Shown here piece by piece: positions 17,385 through 25,643 of a stretch of DNA of 64,000 nt (the first letter of the stretch is position 1; each line of letters starts with the position of its first letter). Source of the stretch: Actinosynnema sp. ALI-1.44. GTDB taxonomy: Bacteria; Actinomycetota; Actinomycetes; Mycobacteriales; Pseudonocardiaceae. Position numbers and translations under genes: made by a program. Below the pieces are notes generated by a model. That model had not been told where the DNA came from. It saw only the letters and a list, made by a program, of their open reading frames with translations, and did no database searches. Where the stretch lies: assembly GCF_001984155.1 (NCBI RefSeq), contig NZ_MTQO01000046.1, positions 248,001-312,000 of the forward strand, written 5' to 3'.

Positions 17385-18287
17385 TTAGTAGCTCGCCTCG
17401 GTCAGCAGGGCCTGGGCGGACCGGCGAAACGCGGCCACCAGGTGTGCGCTGTCCCCGGCGCGGGTGGCGAGCACCACTTGACATGGCTCGACCCCGTGCA
17501 GCGGGATCGAGGTCAGGTCCGGCCGGGTGCCCTCGGCGCGCAACCCGGCGGGCAGGATGGCGACCACCTGCCCGGACGCGATCAGTTCGAATGCGTCCTC
17601 GAGGTGACTGACCAGCGGCCCGTCGGGTGCCGGCGTGCCATCGGGACGGGGGTCGACACGCCAGAACGAGTCCCACTCGGCAGCGGGCAACCTCGGCACC
17701 GGCTCAGTTGCGATGTCGTCGAGGGTGACTGATTCCCGGCCAGCCAGCCGGTGGAACCGGGCGACGAGCAGCACACGGGGCTCGTGGTGCAGGACGGTGA
17801 CCCGCAGTCCGTCGGTGGCGAACGGCAGCCGCGTCACGACAGCGTCCACACGGTGGCCGAACAGGGCCGTCCGCACCTCCGCCAACTCCAGGTGCAGTGT
17901 GTGCACCTCGGCCTCGGTGTGGTGGTGGCGCAGGTGCCGTACCGCCGGAGTAATGATCAGCCCGCGCGTATGGCCGACGGTGAGCTGGCTTGGCCCTGCG
18001 GCCGCACGGGCGTCCGCCGCAGCCATTGTGGCGACTGCCAGCAGTTGCCTGGCGTGGGGCAGGAACGCGGCCCCGGCGGGGGTCAGGCGGGTGCCCTGCC
18101 GGTCGCGGTCGAGCAGCCGGGCTCCGACACGTTGCTCAAGGGTCTGGATCTGGCGGCTCAGGGTCGGCTGGGTGATGTGCAGCAGTGCCGCAGCACGGGC
18201 GAAGTGCTGCTGCTCGGCGACCACCGTGAAGTAACGGACCAGTCGAAGGTCGAACTCGGCCGACGGTTTTGCGTTGGCTGTGTCCAC
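17385..18287 (-). CDS. LysR family transcriptional regulator
   Basis: A 300-residue LTTR. The N-terminal winged HTH is standard (DLRLVRYFTVVAEQQHFARAAALLHITQPTLSRQIQTLEQRVG in family order, then LLDRDRQGTRLTPAG). The C-terminal periplasmic-binding-like effector domain contains TVGHTRGLIITPAVR and a late SGQVVAILPAG. It starts at GTG 18287, and a T-N11-A palindrome lies 26 bp upstream, so autoregulation is likely. The nearest divergent gene is the monooxygenase 430 bp away, which is a possible target. Confidence 0.92.
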   Translation of the reverse strand: MDTANAKPSAEFDLRLVRYFTVVAEQQHFARAAALLHITQPTLSRQIQTLEQRVGARLLDRDRQGTRLTPAGAAFLPHARQLLAVATMAAADARAAAGPSQLTVGHTRGLIITPAVRHLRHHHTEAEVHTLHLELAEVRTALFGHRVDAVVTRLPFATDGLRVTVLHHEPRVLLVARFHRLAGRESVTLDDIATEPVPRLPAAEWDSFWRVDPRPDGTPAPDGPLVSHLEDAFELIASGQVVAILPAGLRAEGTRPDLTSIPLHGVEPCQVVLATRAGDSAHLVAAFRRSAQALLTEASY

Positions 18288-18714
18288 AACACCGCAAGGT
18301 AACCCACTCGCGGCCCGTGATGCCTGGAACGCATCACGGGATGCGAAACAAGCCTTGGACGTGCCCCCTGGGCAGCGTGGAGGGTGTGTACAGACGACCG
18401 AGATGATCGCCGGGATGTTCCGAACCGGGCGACGGGGAAACGTTGGTGTCCATCGCTAGCGTGCCCTCCCCCGCTCTTTTCGGGGTTTCCGGAGCTTTAT
18501 CGCCACGTGGCTGATTGAGATAACGCGTTTGCCGATCGCGTCCTCGTTCGCTGTGACAGCCGTTGCCAGGGTGGCCTTATTGATCGTGCTCACATTGCCC
18601 TGAGGGCTGGCAACCCGGACGTTGCCGACTTGATGCGGGGGTGACGGGCTCGGGGTGAACTGATTCCCGCCATCCACGAAAACCGCTGTGTCAGAACTGA
18701 TGTGGAGTGAAATC
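18288..18714. other. 427-bp intergenic region between LysR and monooxygenase genes
   Basis: Apart from the LysR-type palindrome at 18314-18340 and the GGAG site of the next gene (about 18704-18707), no gene is supported. A reverse-strand frame over 18456-18854 is low-complexity in places, overlaps the monooxygenase start and has no recognisable domain. The length is ample for a LysR-regulated promoter with upstream activation sites. Confidence 0.5.
18314..18340. promoter_or_regulatory. LysR-type T-N11-A palindrome
   Basis: CCCGTGATGC (18314-18323) is perfectly mirrored by GCATCACGGG (18331-18340) around CTGGAAC. The core T(18321)-N11-A(18333) matches the classical LTTR box ATGC-N7-GCAT. It lies 26 bp from the lysR start. 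Confidence 0.65.
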
Positions 18715-20202
18715 ATGATTGAGTACCACGAGACCGTTGTTGTCGGCGGAGGTTTTGGCGGAATCTGCGCCGCACACGGCCTCCTGGCGGAGGGCCGGGG
18801 CGACTTCGTCATCCTCGAGCGTGCTGGAGAACTGGGTGGGGTGTGGCGGGACAACCGCTATCCCAATGCGGCCTGCGACGTCCCGGCACATTTCTACAGC
18901 CTCTCGTTCGCGCCAAACCCGACGTGGACGCGCAGCTACGCGCCGTGGGACGAAATCCTCGCCTACATCAACAAAGTGGCCGACGATCTGGGAGTCCGGG
19001 ACCGCATCCGATTCAACGCCACTCTGGCGTCGGCGAGTTGGGAGGAGCTCGCCGGTGTGTGGAACCTGCGTACCGCTGAGGGAGCATCGCTGTCGTGCCG
19101 GTTCCTGATCACGGCGACGGGTTCACTCAGCACCCCTCGCGTTCCTGATCTTCCGGGGCGCGAGACGTTTCGCGGCGAGGTGATCCACACGGCGGAATGG
19201 GACGAACGAGTCTCCCTGGAAGGTCAGCGCGTGGTGGTCGTCGGTGGGAGCGCCAGTGCCGCGCAGGTTCTCCCTTACGCCGTCGACGTGGCCGAGAGCG
19301 TGCTGGCGGTGATCCGCACCCCGCCCTATGTGATGCCGAAGGACGAACAGTTCTACGACGTCGAGGCGCAGGCACGGTTCCGGGACGAACCGGAGCGGAT
19401 GGAAGCTATCCGCCTCGACGCCGAACACAGGTTCAACGTCGAGGCAGAAACACAGGCGGTCATGGACGAGGCCCAGCTCGCCAAGGTCGAAGGACAGTGG
19501 CGTGACTACATGGAGTCGGAAATCGTCGATGCCGGCCTGCGTAACCTTCTGACACCGTCGTACCGGTTCGGCTGTCGCCGGCCGGTCATCTCCAGCACGT
19601 TCTACCCCGCCCTTGCCGACCGCAGAACCACCGTCTGGTCGGCCGGGATCTCGTCTATGACCGCGACCGGCGTCGTGACCAGCGAGGGGCGCGAATGGGA
19701 CGCCGACGTGGTCGTTCTCGCGACCGGCTTCACCGCGACCGACATGTACGCCGGGATAGAGTTCCACGGTGAATCCGCGCGGTCGCTGAAGGCGGATGCG
19801 TGGCGCGAAGCGCCACATGCGTACAAGGGCACCGTCGTCGTGGGGTTCCCCAACCTCTTCCTCGTGACCGGTCCGCACACCCAGGCGAGTGGGTCCATCA
19901 TCGCGGTCATCGAGGCGCAGATGAAGATGATCATGCAGTACATTCAGCTCGTCGACGAGAGCGGCGCCGTCTCCGTCCAGCCGTCGCAGAAAGCTCAGCA
20001 GAGCTTCAACAACTGGGTCGACAGCGCAATGGCGGACTCCGTCTGGGAGGCCGGTGCGTGCCACAGCTGGTATCGCCTGGGCATGGCGGGCAAGGTCGTG
20101 ACCAAATGGCCTGGAAGCCTCGCGAGCTTCCAGAAAATGACCAGCACGGTCGACCTGGGAGATCTCGTGCTGAAGTCTGGCAGCCGCCGGGTGGCCTCGT
20201 AG
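18715..20202 (+). CDS. Flavin-containing (Baeyer-Villiger-type) monooxygenase
   Basis: A 495-residue two-dinucleotide-fold flavoenzyme. The FAD motif is VVGGGFGGICAAHGLL, followed by ERAGELGGVWRDNRYPNAACDVP, a BVMO/FMO landmark. The fingerprint FRGEVIHTAEWDERV matches FxGxxxHxxxW(P/D), and the NADPH motif is VVVVGGSASAAQVLP. A late ATGF completes the pattern. BVMOs insert oxygen next to a ketone to give an ester or lactone. The ATG 18715 has a GGAG site; the preceding in-frame ATG has none. It may feed ketone or terpenoid substrates into the catabolic genes that follow, but it is about 8.5 kb from the retro-Claisenase-like gene. Confidence 0.9.
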   Translation: MIEYHETVVVGGGFGGICAAHGLLAEGRGDFVILERAGELGGVWRDNRYPNAACDVPAHFYSLSFAPNPTWTRSYAPWDEILAYINKVADDLGVRDRIRFNATLASASWEELAGVWNLRTAEGASLSCRFLITATGSLSTPRVPDLPGRETFRGEVIHTAEWDERVSLEGQRVVVVGGSASAAQVLPYAVDVAESVLAVIRTPPYVMPKDEQFYDVEAQARFRDEPERMEAIRLDAEHRFNVEAETQAVMDEAQLAKVEGQWRDYMESEIVDAGLRNLLTPSYRFGCRRPVISSTFYPALADRRTTVWSAGISSMTATGVVTSEGREWDADVVVLATGFTATDMYAGIEFHGESARSLKADAWREAPHAYKGTVVVGFPNLFLVTGPHTQASGSIIAVIEAQMKMIMQYIQLVDESGAVSVQPSQKAQQSFNNWVDSAMADSVWEAGACHSWYRLGMAGKVVTKWPGSLASFQKMTSTVDLGDLVLKSGSRRVAS

Positions 20203-20341
20203 TCCGCGGACCGACCACGACGTGTTCGAGCCACTCCGCCCGACCCGTCCCGGTCCGTTGTACAGGGCGGCCGTGGCCGTCCACTATGGAGCCGATGCGC
20301 ATCCGTTGCCATTGGCGGCAGATGCAGCAGGGGTACGGCGG

Positions 20342-21952
20342 TTAGCGTTGAGCCGGAGCTTGCGGAGTCTGGCTCGGATGTGCCAGTGGGGCGCCGAGCC
20401 AGGTCTGCAGTGCCTTGTCCAGCGAGTCCCGGTCGGGTTCGCCGGCCCAGGCGACGTAACCGTCGGGTCGTACGAACATGACCGCCGGAGCGTCGTCGGT
20501 CAGCGGGGCCGTGGTGATCGTCCGCATGCGGTCGCGGTATGGGGCAACAAGGTCGTGCCGCGCACCGGAGGGGTCCAGCAGGAGCGCCCTGCCGTCGTGC
20601 ATGTGGTCGGCGAGCCGGGATCCGTCAGCCAACTCGTAGTCGGGTGCGCTGGCGCCGACCAGGGGATGGTCACCGGAAAGGTCGTATCGCTGACAGATGC
20701 CCGAGATCTTCTTCGCGAAGTACGTGGCACCGTCCAGAGTTCGCGCCAGGTTGGCCACCACCTCGCGCAGCGCACGGGCATGGGGCTCCGGGCGCATCAC
20801 CGCGATCTGGGCGCGGGTCCAGTTCAGTACCCAGGTGCCGAGGGGATGCCGCTCGGCGGTGTAGGTGTCCAGCAGCCCGTCCGGTGCCGTCCCCCGCACG
20901 GTGGCGGCGAGCTTCCAACCGAGGTTCATCGCGTCGCCCACACTCAGGCTGAGCCCCTGTCCGCCGAACGGAGGGTGCACGTGGGCCGCGTCGCCGGCGA
21001 GTATCACTCGCCCCTGCCGGTAAGTCGTGGCCTGACGGGTGTTGTCGGTGAACCGGGTCAGGCTCGTGATCCCGGTGACCGTGGCATCGGCGCCGGTCAC
21101 GTAGCGGATGGATGCCTGTAGGTCCTCGGCGGTCGCTGGGATGTTGTGGTCGGCCGGTGCCCCGTCGAACGTGACCGTGGTGATTCGCCCGCGCGGTGGG
21201 TCGTTGAGGTAGACGCCGGTGTCGGTCGCGTGCCAGCCGACACCAAGGTCCTGCACGCCGACGATGTCGGCGATCCCGTGGTAGCCGGTGATTTCCGGGT
21301 CGGTGCCGGGAAAGTCGAACCCGGCGAGCTTGCGCACCGTACTGCGGCCGCCGTCGCAGCCGACGAGCCATCCGCACTGGATCGGCCCCTTGTCGGTCGT
21401 GACCGCCACCCCTTCGGCGTCCTGCTCGAATCCAGTCACCTCCACCCCGCGACGAACTTCCACACCGAGCCCGGCAGCGCGGTCGGCGAGGATCGCCTCG
21501 ACCTGTTTCTGGTGGACCAGGTCGACCAGGTCCGGGGGATAGAGCCCAGCCAGGTCCGGGTCGGACTCGTCCAGCATCTCGTCGCTGAGCATGATTGCCG
21601 CGAAATGTCCGGAGAACCTGGGCAGCGCGCTCGTGCCGTCCAAGCGGCGGTTGGAAATGTAGGAGACGGTCCACTCCGTCTCCTGCTGGGCTTGCCGCAG
21701 CGCGGGAAGCAGGCCTCGCCGGTAGAACGCCTCGATGTTGGGCCGATTGAGGGTTCCTGCCTTGAGGATGGGATTGACCTCGGTCAACCGTTCCAGCACG
21801 ATCACCGAGGCACCGCCGGCCCGCAACTCACCGGCCAACATCAACCCCGCGGGGCCGGCCCCGGCGACCACCACGTCGTAGTCGACCGGACGCTCGGCCG
21901 CACGAGATCGCGGGGAGGCGGAAGCGACGGCGGTAGTGGATGGCGTGGTCAT
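20342..21952 (-). CDS. FAD-dependent aromatic-type monooxygenase
   Basis: A 536-residue class A flavoprotein hydroxylase. Motifs: VVVAGAGPAGLMLAGELRAGG (FAD), LVGCDGGRSTVRKLAGFDFPG (DG) and RVILAGDAAHVHPPFGGQGLSLSVGDAMNLGWKL in family order (GD). A C-terminal thioredoxin-like domain is present (VMFVRPDGYVAWAGEP). The ATG at 21952 has a GGAGG site; the earlier in-frame ATG does not. It is related to but clearly distinct from the rox-like enzyme at 6547. It is immediately downstream of a MarR regulator on the same strand (34 bp), the usual arrangement for substrate-induced aromatic or polyketide hydroxylases. Confidence 0.9.
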   Translation of the reverse strand: MTTPSTTAVASASPRSRAAERPVDYDVVVAGAGPAGLMLAGELRAGGASVIVLERLTEVNPILKAGTLNRPNIEAFYRRGLLPALRQAQQETEWTVSYISNRRLDGTSALPRFSGHFAAIMLSDEMLDESDPDLAGLYPPDLVDLVHQKQVEAILADRAAGLGVEVRRGVEVTGFEQDAEGVAVTTDKGPIQCGWLVGCDGGRSTVRKLAGFDFPGTDPEITGYHGIADIVGVQDLGVGWHATDTGVYLNDPPRGRITTVTFDGAPADHNIPATAEDLQASIRYVTGADATVTGITSLTRFTDNTRQATTYRQGRVILAGDAAHVHPPFGGQGLSLSVGDAMNLGWKLAATVRGTAPDGLLDTYTAERHPLGTWVLNWTRAQIAVMRPEPHARALREVVANLARTLDGATYFAKKISGICQRYDLSGDHPLVGASAPDYELADGSRLADHMHDGRALLLDPSGARHDLVAPYRDRMRTITTAPLTDDAPAVMFVRPDGYVAWAGEPDRDSLDKALQTWLGAPLAHPSQTPQAPAQR

Positions 21953-21986
21953 GGTGTACCTCCAAGGGGATCGAGTGACCAAGTCG

Positions 21987-22460
21987 TCAGGACCTGGCCT
22001 GTTTGTCTGACCGGCGGGCGGTCTCGATCAACCGCTGGATGATCGGTCGAGCCACATTCATCGCCAACCGAAGCGAGGCGTCGTCCTCGGGGGAGAGCGT
22101 TGCCAGCAACTCCGCCAGGCGGTCACGGCGATCGCGGAGACGGTTGGCCACCAGGGTGCGGCCGGCGTCGCTGAGCGCGATGAGCGACGCCCTCCCGTCC
22201 TGTGGGTCCCTGACTCGCACTACCAGCCCCTGCCGCTCCAGGCGCTGCACCAACTGGCTCGTCGAGGGCTGGCTGCTACCTTCCACCGCCGCCAGTTCCG
22301 TCAGCCGCGTCGGGCCGTCCCGGTAGAGCCTGCCAAGGCACATGATCGCGGTGAACGTCAAACTTCCGTGGTCGGCCAAATGCCGGATCATCAGGCGAAC
22401 AACGTCGTCGAAAGCCTCCGTGACGTCATCCCGCCCCTGGTCGCGCCCCACCTCATCCAT
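21987..22460 (-). CDS. MarR family transcriptional regulator
   Basis: A 157-residue winged-HTH regulator: LTFTAIMCLGRLYRDGPTRLTELAAVEGSSQPSTSQLVQRLERQGLVVR in MarR order, then the wing RDPQDGRASLIALSDAGR with the family DxR signature. Helices at both ends supply dimerisation. The start ATG 22460 has no ribosome site but lies 6 bases after TATAAA, which points to a leaderless message. The next gene is the FAD monooxygenase, so the pair is probably induced by the hydroxylase substrate. Confidence 0.92.
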   Translation of the reverse strand: MDEVGRDQGRDDVTEAFDDVVRLMIRHLADHGSLTFTAIMCLGRLYRDGPTRLTELAAVEGSSQPSTSQLVQRLERQGLVVRVRDPQDGRASLIALSDAGRTLVANRLRDRRDRLAELLATLSPEDDASLRLAMNVARPIIQRLIETARRSDKQARS

Positions 22461-22500
22461 AACCCATTTATATCACGAGTTTATGTAAAATTTCTTGGGG
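22461..22500 (-). promoter_or_regulatory. AT-rich MarR promoter/operator region
   Basis: The 40 bp upstream of marR are much richer in A/T than the surroundings. They hold TATAAA (read on the minus strand, 22472-22467) and an imperfect inverted repeat (ATTTATA against a TATGTAAAAT half). A second TCACGA motif lies about 55 bp further out. The position fits MarR autorepression; binding is inferred. Confidence 0.4.
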
Positions 22501-22736
22501 CTCAATACCTGTCGCCCGTTTTGTCACGATAATACCGGTTTAAACGTGGTTCTATCCGGGTGTTGCCATCCGACATCTCGCGACTCTCGGGTACTTAGAT
22601 CACCTTATTATGTAGTCATGCGCCGCTGTGACCACCAAGCGCGGGGCTCGCAGGGCGGCACGCACCTACGGGAGTTGCACCTCGCGGTCGGGTTCGGACT
22701 CGACGAGAGGACCTCCTCGTGCAGGCACCTCCGCCG

Positions 22737-24119
22737 TCAGGCTTCGCCGGCCCGGATCCGCACAGCCTGCAGGTTGGCCAGCTCGTGCACGCCCCACCTG
22801 CCGAGCTCGCGACCGTAACCGCTGGCCTTGACCCCGCCGGTCGGGAGGCGGGGATCGGTCGCGGAGAGCATGTTCACGAACACGGCGCCTGTCTGCAACC
22901 GCCGGGCGACCGCAGCGGCGCGCTCGCCGTCCGCGCTCCAAACGCTGCTGCTCAACCCGTACCGGGACGAGTTGGCGAGCGCGATCAGTTCGTCGTCCCC
23001 TGCGCACACCGTCAGTGCGCCGAGCGGGCCGAAGGTCTCGTCGGCGAGGATGGTCGAGTCACCGCTGTCCACCTCGACGATGGACGGCGCGAACCACACG
23101 CCGCGGTCAGTGTCGGGCGCCGGGGCTTCAGCCAGGACTCTGCCGCCTGCCGCCAAGGCCTGGTCACGCTGCTCACGCAACGTGTCCCGCAGATCCGCCC
23201 TGGCGATCGGCCCGATCGAGAACCGCTCATCGGTCGGGTCTCCGACGTCCAGCGCGGCGACGTGCGGGATCAGCGCGTCGACGAACTCGTCGCGCACCGC
23301 GCGGTGGACCAGGATCCGCTTGGCGGCGACACAACTCTGGCCGTTGTTGAGAAACCGCGACCGAACCGCGGCATCGGCGGCATCGGCGATGTCCGCGTCC
23401 TGAAGCACGATGAACGGATCGGACCCGCCCAGTTCGAGCACGCACTTCTTCACCGCGGCGCCGGCACGAGCAGCGACGAGTGCGCCGACCCGGTCGCTGC
23501 CGGTGAAGGTCACGGCGGCCACGCGCGGGTCCGCGATGACGTTCGACGCGGTCGCACCGTCGAGGACCAATGTCTGCAGAACACCCGCGCCGAAGGCCTG
23601 CCGGAAGACTTGCTCGATCGCCACCGCGTTGCCGGTGACCGAGTCCGCGTGTTTCACCACGACGGTGTTGCCCGCCGCGATGGCCGGCAGCATCGCTCGG
23701 ATCACCTGCCACCACGGGTAGTTCCACGGGAGGATCCCGAACACCACCCCCAACGGCAGCACTCGCACCATCGCGGTGTCGTCCTCGAGGACGAAGGTCT
23801 CGACCTCGAGGATGCCCGGCAGCTCCGCGGCGTAGTAGCGGCAGGTGGTGACGCACTTGTCGATCTCCGCTCGCGCCTGCCGGATCGGTTTGCCCATCTC
23901 CTGGGTGATCAGCCCGGCGAGTTCTTCCCGCCGCTGTGCCAGGGCGATGCCCAGCTCGGTGATGGCGGCGACCCGTTCCTCCACCTCGGAGGAGCTCCAC
24001 CGCGACGCCGCCGCGGTGGCGAGGACGAGATCGATGCGGTCCGGCGATGCGTACGGGTGGAAGGCGAGCCGGTCCCCGGTCGCCGGATTCACCGTGGTGA
24101 CGCCATCTGCGCTGTTCAC
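22737..24119 (-). CDS. NAD(P)-dependent aldehyde dehydrogenase
   Basis: A protein of about 460 residues of the succinate-semialdehyde-type ALDH group. Visible features: GILPWNYPWWQVIRAMLPAIAAGNTVVVKHADS (cofactor), VTFTGSDRVGALV, the catalytic Glu in LELGGSDPFIV, and the nucleophile Cys in NNGQSCVAAKR. The end YGRELGRWGVHELANLQAV is typical. GTG 24119 overlaps the stop of the TPP beta-subunit gene by GTGA, so this is the last gene of the operon. It probably oxidises the aldehyde produced by the decarboxylase. The exact aldehyde is unknown. Confidence 0.92.
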   Translation of the reverse strand: MNSADGVTTVNPATGDRLAFHPYASPDRIDLVLATAAASRWSSSEVEERVAAITELGIALAQRREELAGLITQEMGKPIRQARAEIDKCVTTCRYYAAELPGILEVETFVLEDDTAMVRVLPLGVVFGILPWNYPWWQVIRAMLPAIAAGNTVVVKHADSVTGNAVAIEQVFRQAFGAGVLQTLVLDGATASNVIADPRVAAVTFTGSDRVGALVAARAGAAVKKCVLELGGSDPFIVLQDADIADAADAAVRSRFLNNGQSCVAAKRILVHRAVRDEFVDALIPHVAALDVGDPTDERFSIGPIARADLRDTLREQRDQALAAGGRVLAEAPAPDTDRGVWFAPSIVEVDSGDSTILADETFGPLGALTVCAGDDELIALANSSRYGLSSSVWSADGERAAAVARRLQTGAVFVNMLSATDPRLPTGGVKASGYGRELGRWGVHELANLQAVRIRAGEA

Positions 24120-24706
24120 GCCTTCACCGCCGTGACCAGGTGCTCGTCCCTGAGCCACCGCGCGAAGCGGTCGCGCAGGGAGACGGGATCGAGCAGGAGC
24201 TTCGCCACGTCGGGCGCGTTGCCCGGCTCGATCCGGACGTGGAGGAAGGCAGGCTTTTCGACGTCGAGCAGCTCCGTGAACGTCGCCCGCAGACCGTCGG
24301 CGGTGGCCGTCGAGCGCGTCGTCCAGCCCGCCGCCGCCGCGAGGGCTTCGAGGTCGATGTGCGAGGAGTAGGTGGGCAGCTCTCCTGTCGAGCCGTAGAT
24401 CCCGTTGTCGAGCAGCACGAGAAGCAGGTTGGCGGGGGCGAGGTAGCCACCGGTCGGCAGGACGTTGGGGTTCATCAGCAGCGAGCCGTCGCCCTCGATG
24501 CCGACGACCTTCGGCCGGTCCGGGTTCAGGCCGAGGGCGAGGCCCGTCGCGACGGAGCCGACCAGCCCCATCGCGTCGAGCAGGTAGAAGTGGTTGTCGC
24601 TGTCCCGCACGGCCGCCAGTTCCCGGCTCGTGGCCGCGCACGTGACGACCACCGGGTGGCGGCGGGAGAGCTCCGCGAGCACGGCGAGCGCCTCGATGCG
24701 TTTCAT
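24116..24706 (-). CDS. TPP-dependent decarboxylase, beta (TPP-binding) subunit
   Basis: A 196-residue ComE-like subunit. The TPP/Mg motif runs from GIEGDGSLLMNPN to LLVLLDNGIYGSTG (GDG-X~25-DN). ATG 24706 overlaps the TGA of the alpha-subunit gene. Split two-subunit 2-oxo-acid decarboxylases of this type include sulfopyruvate decarboxylase (ComDE), and phosphonopyruvate decarboxylase has the same two domains in one chain. The substrate here is likely an anionic 3-substituted pyruvate or a related oxo acid, by inference. With the alpha subunit it forms the complete active site. Confidence 0.85.
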   Translation of the reverse strand: MKRIEALAVLAELSRRHPVVVTCAATSRELAAVRDSDNHFYLLDAMGLVGSVATGLALGLNPDRPKVVGIEGDGSLLMNPNVLPTGGYLAPANLLLVLLDNGIYGSTGELPTYSSHIDLEALAAAAGWTTRSTATADGLRATFTELLDVEKPAFLHVRIEPGNAPDVAKLLLDPVSLRDRFARWLRDEHLVTAVKA

Positions 24707-25239
24707 CACGCCACCATCCCGTCGGTGTTCCAGAAGGAGCCGAGGACCACCACTGGCCGGTGGGTCATGACCGCGTGCACGCCAGCCTCGCACACCGTGT
24801 CACGCCAGGCGTCGATGCTGTGGCGGCGGTCCAGCTCGAACACGGGCACGCCGACCGCGCGCAGTATGGCGGGAACGGGCTGGCTGATCGAGTGGATCAT
24901 GGAGTTGTACTCCCCCAGTCCCCCGCGTGCGTTGGCGAAGATCAACAGAGGCAGGTGGTAGGACGTCGGGAACGTCGCCAGAGCGGTCAGTGCGTTGCCG
25001 AAACCGTTGTCCTGCATGACTATGGCGCCCAGTGCGCCGGTGAGCGCGAAGGCGCCCATGACGCCGACGGCTTCTTCTTCTCGCGACAGCGGGGTCACCC
25101 GGGACGAGACCCCGTTTCCTCCGCCGTCGGTGGCGACCAGGGCCTTGATGACGGGGGCGACGGTGACCGACGGGATGTACCCGACCTTCACCGCGTTCGC
25201 CGCCCAGATGCCGTCGGCGACGGCTTTCGCGTAGGTCAT
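24706..25239 (-). CDS. TPP-dependent decarboxylase, alpha (pyrimidine-binding) subunit
   Basis: A 177-residue ComD-like subunit. The catalytic Glu lies in TPLSREEEAVGVMGAFALTG; QDNGFGNALTALATFP and LLIFANARGGLGEYN are family hallmarks. ATG 25239 has an AAGGAC site within the upstream stretch. A GTG at 25254 overlapping the RidA stop is an alternative that adds five residues. It is coupled to the beta subunit by TGATG. Alone it would be inactive because the TPP diphosphate site is in the partner. Confidence 0.85.
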   Translation of the reverse strand: MTYAKAVADGIWAANAVKVGYIPSVTVAPVIKALVATDGGGNGVSSRVTPLSREEEAVGVMGAFALTGALGAIVMQDNGFGNALTALATFPTSYHLPLLIFANARGGLGEYNSMIHSISQPVPAILRAVGVPVFELDRRHSIDAWRDTVCEAGVHAVMTHRPVVVLGSFWNTDGMVA

Positions 25240-25250
25240 CCGCAGGTCCT

Positions 25251-25631
25251 TCACGTGCCGTCCCGGACACCGATGGCGTCGATTTCGATGCGGGCGCCAT
25301 AGGGAAGCTCGGCGACCGCGATGCAGGTGCGCGCGGGCAACGGGTGCGGGAGCGCGTCCTCGTAGATGGCGTCCATCTCGTTGCGGTCCGCCATCGACGT
25401 GAGGTAGACGGTGATCTTCACGAGGCTCCGAGGATCGAGACCGACGGCCCCGAGTCTGGCGCGCAGGTTGGCGAAAGCCTGCTTGGTCTCTGCGGCGATG
25501 CCTCCTTCGACGATCCGGCCGTCGGCGATTCCGAGCTGTCCCGCGACGAAGACGAGACCGGTTTCGGTTTCCCGCACCGGGCTGTAGGGGTGTCTGGCCT
25601 GACCGGGGTGTGCCGGCGCTACCTGACTCAT
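25251..25631 (-). CDS. RidA/YjgF/YER057c family protein
   Basis: A 126-residue RidA-fold protein. It shows HPYSPVRETETGLVFVAGQLGI, ETKQAFANLRARLGAVGLD, LVKITVYLTSMADRNEMD, and the key Arg in PLPARTCIAVAELPYGARIEIDAIG. The Arg (ART) that marks true RidA imine deaminases is present. These enzymes hydrolyse reactive enamines or imines to ketones and ammonia. It is followed closely by the decarboxylase genes, so a 2-imino acid to 2-oxo acid step before decarboxylation is a natural reading. Confidence 0.9.
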   Translation of the reverse strand: MSQVAPAHPGQARHPYSPVRETETGLVFVAGQLGIADGRIVEGGIAAETKQAFANLRARLGAVGLDPRSLVKITVYLTSMADRNEMDAIYEDALPHPLPARTCIAVAELPYGARIEIDAIGVRDGT

Positions 25632-25643
25632 GAGGGACTCCTG

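Noticed and set aside
18456-18854. Reverse frame in the LysR/monooxygenase gap
   Set aside because: It overlaps the start of the monooxygenase and has no domain or ribosome site; annotated as intergenic.
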